Shown here one piece after another: positions 1-6,670 of a stretch of DNA of 6,996 nucleotides. Origin of the DNA: an uncultured Planctomycetaceae bacterium (GTDB taxonomy: Bacteria > Planctomycetota > Planctomycetia > Pirellulales > Pirellulaceae); NCBI GenBank assembly GCA_903927685.1, contig CAIYOB010001350.1, forward strand, positions 1-6,996, in the 5' to 3' direction. A program made the position numbers and the translations under genes. Below the pieces are notes generated by a model that was not told where the DNA came from, searched no databases, and saw only the letters and a list, made by a program, of their open reading frames with translations. Position 1 is the stretch's first letter, and each line of letters opens with the position of its first letter.

Positions 1-1369
1 AGCAGCCCGGCTCGACGCTCTGGCACGCTTCGTCGATCACCGCCAGGTCGAACCGCCGCGGGCCCAGCAGTTCGCTGTCCAGGCCCGTCAAGGTCGCACA
101 CAGGACGTCGGCTGTGTCCAGGATGTGCTCGACCGCCTGCCGCTCCAGCCGCCGGGCGTCGTCCAGCAGCGCGCGGGCTTCCTGCCGCGTCTGGCGGCGC
201 GCCCCCGGCTCGGGCTTGGCGCGCGTGAATCGCTCGGCCTGGCGGAACAGGCCCATCGCTTCTTTGACCAGTTTCCGCGCCAGTCGGACATCGGGATGCT
301 GGTCCACCAGCATGTCCAGGGTCCGCGCCCGCAGTTCCGGCAGCACGCGGGCCGGGTGGCCCAGTCGCACGACGCGCTCGCCGTGGGCCCACAGCCGCTC
401 GAACAAATTGTCGACGGCCAGGTTGCTGGGGGCACACGCCAGCACCTTGTCGCCGCGGCGGATCGCGCGGCGGATCAGTTCGACGACCGCGGTGGTCTTG
501 CCGGTCCCCGGCGGCCCGTGCAGCAGCGCAACATCCCGGGCCGAGAGCGCAAAGCGGATCGCCGCCTGCTGGACCTCGTTCAGCGTTCCGTCCAGTGGCG
601 GATCGGTTTCCTCGCGTCCGAACTGCGGTTCGCGCGCGCCCAGCAGCACGTCCCGCAGGGCGGCCAGTCGCTCGCCCGCCGCCAATTGGACGCGCCGCAA
701 CGCCTGCTGCTGCCGCTGGACGGCGACCTCGTCGCTGGACACGTCCATGCGAAACGACTCGTACTCCGCCAACTCGTCCACGACGCCCGGCAGCGCCACG
801 CGTAGCGAGTCGTCGTCGCGCTGGTACACCACGCCGCGCCAGCCGGGAGGCGTGCTGCGGGCGACTTCCGCCGACAGCACGACGGGGCTGCCGACATCCA
901 GCCGCGTCCAGGGCAACGGCGCACGGCGACGTTTGACCAATTGGATCAGGTACCGGCCGCCCAGGCCGGTGTCTTCGTCGGCCAGCACCAGGTCGACCAG
1001 CGTGTTTCCAGTCCGCTCGGCGGCAGCGCCGGAGAATCGCCGCGCCGACTCCGCCGCCCGGCGGGATTCCTCGTCGCTCTCCAATTCCAGCAGGCGAGCC
1101 AAGTGCTCGAAGTGATCCTCCTCGCCGCGCCCGCCAGCCGGCGCATTTCCCGCCCAGACCCGCACCCGCCGCTGGCCCAACGGCTGGCCGTCCAGGGCTC
1201 GGACCAGCCGCGCTTCCCAGCCGTCGGGCACCTCGACCGCGGCCCGACTTCCCTGCAGTTCGATCCGCCCGACGCGGCCGCGATCCAAACCGCCGACGCT
1301 TTCCAGAAAAGCCAGCAGGTCCGCCTTCGAGGCGCGCCGAGCCAGCGGTTCCACATGAATCAGTGCCAT
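1..1369 (-). CDS. IGHMBP2/Upf1-like superfamily 1B helicase, N-terminal part (C-terminus beyond left edge)
   Basis: This is an ATP-dependent RNA/DNA helicase of the DNA2/NAM7 (Upf1/IGHMBP2) group, probably cytoplasmic. Reading the minus strand from the ATG at 1369 gives 456 residues with no stop. Residues ~16-72 resemble the DbpA RNA-binding fold (GRIELQG, AAVEVPDGW, GQRRVRVW). Residues ~120-210 fit the beta-barrel 1B domain of IGHMBP2-type helicases. Then come a Q-motif-like stretch (LNEVQQAAIRFAL, 263-275), Walker A GPPGTGKT (285-292), motif Ia ACAPSNLAVDNL (311-322), VVRLGHPARV (333-342), ADVLCATLTG (420-429) and motif II VIDEACQ (444-450). Motifs III-VI should lie beyond position 1. The region between motif Ia and motif II contains an Arg/Glu-rich, probably coiled-coil segment (~365-415). 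The start is chosen because the DbpA-like domain begins right after it. A GGAG lies 13 nt upstream, farther than ideal. The family call is very secure; the biological role (translation, RNA decay or DNA repair) cannot be told from sequence. Confidence 0.95.
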   Translation of the reverse strand, partial: MALIHVEPLARRASKADLLAFLESVGGLDRGRVGRIELQGSRAAVEVPDGWEARLVRALDGQPLGQRRVRVWAGNAPAGGRGEEDHFEHLARLLELESDEESRRAAESARRFSGAAAERTGNTLVDLVLADEDTGLGGRYLIQLVKRRRAPLPWTRLDVGSPVVLSAEVARSTPPGWRGVVYQRDDDSLRVALPGVVDELAEYESFRMDVSSDEVAVQRQQQALRRVQLAAGERLAALRDVLLGAREPQFGREETDPPLDGTLNEVQQAAIRFALSARDVALLHGPPGTGKTTAVVELIRRAIRRGDKVLACAPSNLAVDNLFERLWAHGERVVRLGHPARVLPELRARTLDMLVDQHPDVRLARKLVKEAMGLFRQAERFTRAKPEPGARRQTRQEARALLDDARRLERQAVEHILDTADVLCATLTGLDSELLGPRRFDLAVIDEACQSVEPGC

Positions 1370-1460
1370 CGGAAGATCGATTCTCCAGTTGCGTCCATCC
1401 GGCGTTCTTGGCATTTCATCGTCGCGACACTTTGTTCGGGACGCAAGGGGCGGGGGCCTT

Positions 1461-1490
1461 GTCGCTGGATGGTATGTCGCTGGATGGTAT
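1461..1490. repeat. Perfect 15-bp tandem duplication
   Basis: The unit gtcgctggatggtat occurs twice back to back (1461-1475 and 1476-1490) with no mismatch, followed by GT that begins a third unit. It lies in the divergent spacer, one base upstream of a putative -35 box. It could be a replication-slippage duplication or a pair of protein-binding half-sites. The 15-bp period is not a whole number of helical turns, which argues somewhat against a classic cooperative same-face operator. Confidence 0.9.
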
Positions 1491-1491
1491 G

Positions 1492-1520
1492 TTGCCCGAG
1501 TTGCCGGCGGGGGTTATCTT
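1492..1520 (+). promoter_or_regulatory. Possible sigma-70-like promoter of the propeller operon
   Basis: TTGCCC (1492-1497) and TATCTT (1515-1520) are separated by exactly 17 nt. Each matches the sigma-70 consensus at four of six positions. Transcription would start near 1527, giving a leader of about 37 nt before the ATG at 1564. Such matches arise by chance in a spacer of this size, and promoter consensus in the presumed phylum is poorly defined, so this is only a candidate. Confidence 0.25.
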
Positions 1521-1553
1521 GCAGCCTGGATCCTGCGTGGCGGCTGCAGTTAC

Positions 1554-1559
1554 AGGAGG
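1554..1559 (+). promoter_or_regulatory. Shine-Dalgarno AGGAGG that fixes the start at 1564
   Basis: A perfect AGGAGG ends 4 nt before the ATG at 1564. It decides between this start and in-frame upstream ATGs such as 1363, which would overlap the helicase start and hide the signal peptide inside the protein. Confidence 0.85.
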
Positions 1560-1563
1560 TGCT

Positions 1564-2430
1564 ATGAACAACGCGAGAATGACCTCGATGCTTGCCTGGG
1601 CCTTGTGGCTGGGCGCTTCCGCCGGCTGGGCCGTGGAACCGGCGGGCGCTGCATCGGCAGATACGAGCGAGGGATTGATCGTCTTTTCCAGCGATCGGTC
1701 CGGACCGTGGCGGATCTGGAGCGTCCGGCCCGACGGATCGGACCTACGCGAACTGACCACGGCGGGGCCCGACGAGCAGGATGTCGATCCGGTGTTCAGT
1801 CCGGACGGCAAGTCGATTCTGTTTAGTTCGACCCGCGGCGGAGCGGTCGCGCTGTGGAAGCAGTCGCTCGACGGCGGACCGGCCGAGCGGATCTGCGACG
1901 GCGACCAGGGCGAATGGTCGCCGGACGGCCAGCGGATCGCCTTTCGCCGCCAGGAACAGATCCTCGTGCGCGACTTGGCGACAGGCCAGGAACGCCGGGT
2001 CAGCCCCAGTGATTGGCCGCATTGCTCCGGGCCGGCTTGGAGTCCGGACGGCACGCGAATCGCCATCGCCAGCCGTTGGGACGCGGGCAACGCCATTTTC
2101 CTGTTGGACCCGGCGGGCGGGGAACCCGTCAAGGTCTACGACAAGCAGGGAGCGTGCGAGCCGCATTGGTCGCCCGACGGCACACGCATCGTCTATGAAA
2201 CCGAAACGCACATCGCGACCGTCGCGCCCGATGGCACGAAGAACCGCCCGGTGACCTACTTCGGCGGCGTGCAGCGGTACGGGCGGTTCAGCCCCGACGG
2301 CAAGTCGATCGTCTATTGCCAAGGGGCGTCCGAACGCGGTCCCTGGGAGCTGTACATCATTCCCGCCAAGGGCGGCTCGCCCGTCAGGCTGACGGAAGGC
2401 AACTCCGATATGAATCCGGATTGGCGTTAG
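1564..2430 (+). CDS. Exported TolB-like PD40 beta-propeller protein
   Basis: The product has 288 residues. A signal peptide covers roughly residues 1-23 to 1-32 (hydrophobic LAWALWLGASAGWA, with possible cleavage after GWA or after AASA), so it should act outside the cytoplasm. Five PD40/WD40-like signatures follow with SPDG at 79-82, 119-122, 160-163, 203-206 and 243-246, spaced 40-43 residues apart. The C-terminus ends on NPDWR (284-288), which begins a sixth blade. The N-terminal strands (GLIVFSSDRSGPWRIW, ~37-52, then RPDGSDLRELTT) would complete it, giving a closed six-bladed propeller. Unlike TolB proper there is no N-terminal TolB domain, and there is no tol-pal context, so I do not call it tolB. 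Such propellers bind proteins or ligands; the partner is unknown. It is the first gene of a tight operon, with the next start 9 nt after its stop. Confidence 0.9.
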   Translation: MNNARMTSMLAWALWLGASAGWAVEPAGAASADTSEGLIVFSSDRSGPWRIWSVRPDGSDLRELTTAGPDEQDVDPVFSPDGKSILFSSTRGGAVALWKQSLDGGPAERICDGDQGEWSPDGQRIAFRRQEQILVRDLATGQERRVSPSDWPHCSGPAWSPDGTRIAIASRWDAGNAIFLLDPAGGEPVKVYDKQGACEPHWSPDGTRIVYETETHIATVAPDGTKNRPVTYFGGVQRYGRFSPDGKSIVYCQGASERGPWELYIIPAKGGSPVRLTEGNSDMNPDWR

Positions 2431-2439
2431 CAGATCACG

Positions 2440-4248
2440 ATGAAAAGCAGCATGGCCAACATGACTTCGTTGCGAAGCGGGCTCGGCGTTCTCATTCTTG
2501 CCCTGGCAATGGACTTCCCGAGCGGCGAACTGCTCGGGGCCGACTATGAACCGGGCACGCCGAGTACGTATCTGTTCGATACGGGCGCGCCGTCGCCCAC
2601 GCCGCTGGACGGGGCGCGGCTGGCGTCCCGGTCCGGCTGGACGCTGGTGCCCGAGGACGTCCTCACTCACCAGTTCCGCGGTGACGCGGTCGTGTTGAAC
2701 GACCGCCTGGTCCTCGCGATCCGCCGCGGCGGTACCGGCGCCGAGGTGTACGGCGTGGCGGAGGGCGGCCCCCGACAGCGCGCGGTGCTGGTGCCGCTGG
2801 CAACGTCCGGCGGCAGGCCGAACTCGCTGCCGACGGTGCGGGTCATCGAGAATAACCTCGGTGCGGTGATGTTGGCCGCGACCTACCCGACGCCCGCGGG
2901 CGGGAACTGCGTGGTTCAGTTCCGGCTGACCGCCGGCCAGATGATCGCGGAGATCCGGCCGGGCGCCGGTGTCGATCGGTTGCTGGTGGACTGTCCCGCT
3001 CGCTACATCGTCGTCCCCGACTTCTTTGGCGACGATATGGTGTTCGGACCGCGCGCCGCGACGCGTCCCCGGCTGCGCCTGCCCGCGGAGAATTTCTGCC
3101 TCGGGCTCACCGCCGAGGGCCGTGCGCAGGTGATGTGCGTGTGGCAGTCGGGCCAGCAACAAGCGGTGGCGGCTGCCGCGAGTTCGGGGCTGCCGGGGAA
3201 TGGACCTGATCAGACCAAGTCGTCGGCCGCGGCGGCCTTTGCGGGCTGGGAGATTCAGGCCGTCCAGGGCAAGAGCGTTTGGGTGGCTTGCCTGGAGGGT
3301 GAGCAGTTGTGGCACGAGCGAACTCGCACGGCGGGCGACGCCGGAACCGCGATCACGCTGGATTGGCAGCCGCCGTTTGCGGCCAAGTGGCGTGCCGACC
3401 TGCTGCAGGGCGACGACGCCGCCGAGTCCTGGTTCTTCGACGATCCGGAGGCGTCGCCCGAGGACATGGCCGTGGCGAAGGCGGTTGCGGCTCGCCACGC
3501 GTGCTGCTTCGAGGCCGGCCGTGCGGTGGTGCGTTGGTCCGGCACATGGACGCCGGCCGAGGGCTCGTCGCTGTTGGTGTACGCCCTGGACCGCAATCGC
3601 GAGACGCCGCTGGCGACGTTCTGCCCGGTCGATGTCCTGAGAAACACGCTGGGCGTCGGCCCCTGCGAGTACATCCTGCAGACCGAGGGGTTGGCGACGG
3701 AGACGAATCCCACGCCGAACAACGTCATGACTTGGGTGGAAAAGCAGTTCGGCCGTAACCGGCAGAAGAAAGCGGCTGACGAGATCCAAGACCTGCTCGG
3801 CCAAATGGTCGTCCACGTCGGACACACCCAGGCGAGGATCGAGCGGTACGGCAAGTTCGCCCAAGAGGTAGACGCGGTGCTCGGACAGCGCCGCCTCGAC
3901 CCGCCGGGACTCGCCCAGGTGGCGCCGCTTCGGGCCATCGCGGCGGGCGTCGCGCAACACGCCGCGGCCTTCTCCCGCCGGACGCCCCCGCCCGCACAAC
4001 TTACTCGCCAGCTGGCCGACCAAGTCGTCGGCTTGATCGACCGCGAAAACAGCACGGCCCAGTGCGAGCAGCTGGGCGTGGAACTCCGCGCGATCGGCGC
4101 CAGCGGAGATCGTTCACTGGCCCAATGCCGCATGGCCTGCCGCTGGCTGCAGCAATCGGCCGCCATGCTTGCCGAGGACACTCCCGCCCAGGCTGCGCTC
4201 GCCGGCGAGGTCCAGACCCGTGTTCGACAGCTGCTCGAAGCCAAGTAG
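2440..4248 (+). CDS. Exported protein of unknown family, shorter member of a tandem paralogous pair
   Basis: The product has 602 residues and I do not recognise its family. A signal peptide is likely (hydrophobic LGVLILALAM in ~14-24, possible cleavage near LLGA, residue 34). The beta-rich first half (~45-230) carries GWTLVPED (66-73), HQFRGDAV (77-84), NDRL (87-90), RRGG (95-98) and PDFFGDD (193-199). The middle has LDWQPPFAAKWRAD (307-320) and TLGVGPCEYIL (403-413). From ~432 the protein is mostly helical, with AQCRM at 561-565. All these elements recur in order in the next gene, marking an ancient duplication. The beta part resembles a sandwich or supersandwich fold in strand pattern only; no catalytic motif is evident. 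No Shine-Dalgarno precedes the ATG at 2440, 9 nt after the previous stop, so translational coupling is likely; in-frame ATGs at 2452 and 2461 are alternative starts that keep the signal peptide. Confidence 0.85.
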   Translation: MKSSMANMTSLRSGLGVLILALAMDFPSGELLGADYEPGTPSTYLFDTGAPSPTPLDGARLASRSGWTLVPEDVLTHQFRGDAVVLNDRLVLAIRRGGTGAEVYGVAEGGPRQRAVLVPLATSGGRPNSLPTVRVIENNLGAVMLAATYPTPAGGNCVVQFRLTAGQMIAEIRPGAGVDRLLVDCPARYIVVPDFFGDDMVFGPRAATRPRLRLPAENFCLGLTAEGRAQVMCVWQSGQQQAVAAAASSGLPGNGPDQTKSSAAAAFAGWEIQAVQGKSVWVACLEGEQLWHERTRTAGDAGTAITLDWQPPFAAKWRADLLQGDDAAESWFFDDPEASPEDMAVAKAVAARHACCFEAGRAVVRWSGTWTPAEGSSLLVYALDRNRETPLATFCPVDVLRNTLGVGPCEYILQTEGLATETNPTPNNVMTWVEKQFGRNRQKKAADEIQDLLGQMVVHVGHTQARIERYGKFAQEVDAVLGQRRLDPPGLAQVAPLRAIAAGVAQHAAAFSRRTPPPAQLTRQLADQVVGLIDRENSTAQCEQLGVELRAIGASGDRSLAQCRMACRWLQQSAAMLAEDTPAQAALAGEVQTRVRQLLEAK

Positions 4249-4272
4249 TTTCTCCCCGCCCCAGGAGTCCCC

Positions 4273-6645
4273 ATGTATACAGGCACATCATCGCGGCCGC
4301 TTCCAAGACATTGGCTTGTCGTCCTGCTCGCAGCGGCAGCGCTGGCCGAGCCAGCGACAGCGGCCGACGGTGGGGGCCATCCGGACGGCCCCAAGACGCA
4401 AAATCTGTTCGCCAACGCGAGCTTTGAATTGGGCCGGGAACTGTGGCGCATGGATCTGGGCGGCACGACGTCCGGCCGCTTTACGGTGGATAGCCGCGAT
4501 GCGGGAGCCGGCCAGCAGAGCGCGTTGTTGAGCGTCGGAACCGTGGACCAGTGGGGCGTGCAATTCGGGCAGGCCCTGGACGCGGCGGCCCCGGGCACGA
4601 CGTGCACCTTTGCCGTGCTGGCCAGGAGTGTCTCCGGACCGGTGACGCTGCGGCTGGAGATTGAACGGCGAGGCAGGCCGTACGACAGGGCGGCGGCCAG
4701 CGAACGGGTCACCGTTACCCCGGATGCCTGGACCGAGTTGCATGTCACGTTCCGCGTGCCGGCCGCCTTTCCGCAGGGCTGGTTCGCTTACGTCAGCTGC
4801 AACCAGCCGGACTGCGAGTTTCGGCTGGACATGTTCCGGCTGTATGAAGGCGAGTACACGGGGTATGCCGAGGCGGCGCGGCAGGAGATGCTGGCGGCCG
4901 AGGTGAAACTGTTCGACACGGGCGTGCGTTCGGCGGCACCCTGGTCCGGCGAGGCCGTCGGCAAGCACGCCGGCTGGATCCAGGTACCGGAGGACACCAC
5001 GGATCACGAATTCCAAGGCGACGCCGTGATCGCCAACGATCGCCTGGCCGTGGTGCTCCGCCGCGGTGGAGCGGGGGCGGAACTCTACTCGCTCGCGGCA
5101 CAACCGGCCGCACTCCGCGCCGTATTGACTCCGGCGGACGCCCCGCCCGGCACGACGCTGGCGTCGCTGGCGATCGCAGACAACAGCCCCGGTGAAGTCA
5201 GCGTGGCGGCCGGCTTCCGGTCAGCGAACGGGCAGACGTCCGGCCTGCGTTTTGCGCTGGGGATCGGGCAGTTGTTCGTCCGGATCGAGCCGTCCGGCGC
5301 GCCGCCCGCAGCGGCCTTGAGCGTCGAGGCCCCCTGCCGGTTCGTTGTCCTGCCGGACTTTTTCGCCGACGACATCGTCGTGGATGCAGCCGCGCTGCCC
5401 GTCGATACCGCCGAGTTGCCCAGCGAAAACTTTCTGCTCCGTCTGCTGCCCGGAGGCGATTCAATCGTCATGAGCGTGACCAGCTCGCGGGACGAGGACG
5501 CCCGCATTGAGCTGGCCGGGCCGCGAGCCGAACCGGACCGGCGGCTCGTGACCCGCAGTTCGCTGGCCTTCGGCAAGGAAGGCCTCATCTATGTGGCGTT
5601 GCTCGAAGCCCACGGCGTGTGGTACGAGCGGGATGTCGCCAAGGATGAAGCCAAGCGGATCGTGCCCCTGGACTGGAGTGCGCCCTTCTCGGCGCAATGG
5701 CGAGTCGACTGGAGCCGGCCCGACCAGCTGACCGACAGTTGGGAGATGATTACCCAACGCGGTGACGGACAGTTCGAGAAATACGGCTGGGCGAACGAAC
5801 CGAGCACCATTCCCAGCGACCGCCGCCGCTGGACCACGGTGCTCGGGTCGTTTCCGTATCCCTGCTGGCTGGACACTGCGGGACGGGGCTATCTCCAGCC
5901 GCTGAGCCGCGGCACCCGCTTCGAAGGCCCGGCGCTGATCTATCCAATCAACCGCGTCCGGGCGACGCCGCTCGATCAATTCACGGTGGTGGACGTTGTG
6001 CGTGCGACGCTGGGCGTAGGGCCGTGCGAGTACATCCTGGACGTGGAAGGCCAGGGCTCGCAGTACAAAGGGCGAGCCACCTGCGCGACGCGCGACTCGC
6101 TGGCCGCGATTTATGGCCGCCGCGAACAGAAGCAGAAACGCGACGAGATCGAACAGATCCTGCAGGAAGTCGTCGTGTTTATTCGACACATCCGCGGCCG
6201 GATTGGCGACTACGTGACGTTCGGGCATGACCTGTTGACGTATCTCGAAGACAGGAAGAAGGCCCAGCCCGAGCTGGCCGAGTTGATCGCCCAGCTGGAA
6301 ACGCTGACACGCCAGATTGACGAGCACGTCCAGGCACGCAACGCCAGCATCAAGACGCCTGAATTCGTGGTCGACTTGACGGACGAGTTCCGCCGCACGC
6401 TGCTCGATTACGATGGAGACGACGCCCTGCAGCGGTGCAATGCGATTACCCATGCCATCGTCGACGTCGGCGGAAACCAGGATGAACTGGTGGGCGAGTG
6501 CCGCATGGTGGTCAAGGCGATTCGCCAGCGGGCGGGCCTGTTGCTGGCGGAGGACCCTCGCGCGGCGGAAATCGCCCGCGAAATCCGCCACCGCAGCCAA
6601 CTGGTGCTCCGCAATCCTGCCGGACACGAGGGGGCCCGGCATTGA
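4273..6645 (+). CDS. Exported carbohydrate-binding-like domain protein, longer member of the paralogous pair
   Basis: The product has 790 residues. A signal peptide spans ~1-30 (WLVVLLAAAALAEPATA, cleavage probably after ATA). Residues ~43-195 resemble a CBM4/9-type galactose-binding-like jelly roll: NLFANASFELG (44-54), a central strand pattern, WTELHVTFRVP (153-163) and FRLDMFRLYEGEY (183-195). The core starts at FDTG (214-217) and matches the upstream paralogue: GWIQVPED (234-241), HEFQGDAV (245-252), NDRL (255-258), RRGG (263-266), PDFFADD (361-367), LDWSAPFSAQWRVDW (466-480) and TLGVGPCEYIL (579-589). From ~616 it is helical and highly charged (REQKQKRDEIEQILQEV), ending with ECRM (742-745). 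It has an aromatic-rich segment (~490-531) about 16 residues longer than in the paralogue. AGGAG (4263-4267) sits 5 nt before the ATG. The carbohydrate-binding assignment is by pattern only, and the core has no recognised function. It may bind surface glycans. Confidence 0.87.
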   Translation: MYTGTSSRPLPRHWLVVLLAAAALAEPATAADGGGHPDGPKTQNLFANASFELGRELWRMDLGGTTSGRFTVDSRDAGAGQQSALLSVGTVDQWGVQFGQALDAAAPGTTCTFAVLARSVSGPVTLRLEIERRGRPYDRAAASERVTVTPDAWTELHVTFRVPAAFPQGWFAYVSCNQPDCEFRLDMFRLYEGEYTGYAEAARQEMLAAEVKLFDTGVRSAAPWSGEAVGKHAGWIQVPEDTTDHEFQGDAVIANDRLAVVLRRGGAGAELYSLAAQPAALRAVLTPADAPPGTTLASLAIADNSPGEVSVAAGFRSANGQTSGLRFALGIGQLFVRIEPSGAPPAAALSVEAPCRFVVLPDFFADDIVVDAAALPVDTAELPSENFLLRLLPGGDSIVMSVTSSRDEDARIELAGPRAEPDRRLVTRSSLAFGKEGLIYVALLEAHGVWYERDVAKDEAKRIVPLDWSAPFSAQWRVDWSRPDQLTDSWEMITQRGDGQFEKYGWANEPSTIPSDRRRWTTVLGSFPYPCWLDTAGRGYLQPLSRGTRFEGPALIYPINRVRATPLDQFTVVDVVRATLGVGPCEYILDVEGQGSQYKGRATCATRDSLAAIYGRREQKQKRDEIEQILQEVVVFIRHIRGRIGDYVTFGHDLLTYLEDRKKAQPELAELIAQLETLTRQIDEHVQARNASIKTPEFVVDLTDEFRRTLLDYDGDDALQRCNAITHAIVDVGGNQDELVGECRMVVKAIRQRAGLLLAEDPRAAEIAREIRHRSQLVLRNPAGHEGARH

Positions 6646-6670
6646 CTCTCACGATCGGAAGGAGACCCGC

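Larger units (their letters stand above)
1370..1563. promoter_or_regulatory. Divergent intergenic region between helicase and propeller operon
   Basis: This 194-bp spacer separates two divergently oriented genes, so it should hold promoters for both. It contains a 15-bp perfect tandem duplication, a weak promoter-like pair and a Shine-Dalgarno, listed separately. The propeller reading frame stays open across the whole spacer and has upstream in-frame ATGs (for example at 1363 and 1474). No ribosome-binding site or signal peptide supports those starts. I see no convincing promoter for the helicase on the minus strand and no terminator hairpin. Confidence 0.6.

Noticed and set aside
114..1115. 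A 333-codon plus-strand open frame over the helicase
   Set aside because: The product is a Ser/Arg-rich shadow, while the minus strand carries Walker A, motif Ia and Walker B in one continuous frame.
1363..1563. Upstream extension of the propeller gene to ATG 1363
   Set aside because: It would overlap the helicase start by 7 bp, lacks a ribosome-binding site, and buries a good signal peptide that starts properly at 1564 behind an AGGAGG.
1744..4023. A 759-codon open frame on the minus strand, antisense to the propeller and the shorter paralogue
   Set aside because: It spans two well-supported genes and an operon junction, its product is rich in Arg, Gly, His and Pro without recognisable domains, and such frames arise from third-position GC bias on the opposite strand.
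3255..4748. A 497-codon minus-strand open frame across the junction of the two paralogues
   Set aside because: Its composition is Ser/Ala/Arg-rich and low in complexity, it shows no motif, and the opposite strand has clear homology between paralogues in the coding frame.
3646..6039. Near-identical DNA at 3646-3678 and 6007-6039 as a possible recombination repeat
   Set aside because: The similarity is confined to the codons for TLGVGPCEYIL and has synonymous differences, so it reflects protein-level conservation between the paralogues and not a DNA repeat element.
5461..6642. A 393-codon minus-strand open frame opposite the end of the longer paralogue
   Set aside because: It mirrors the real gene frame, has no recognisable domain, and lies exactly over the conserved GPCEYIL and CRM regions of the sense protein.
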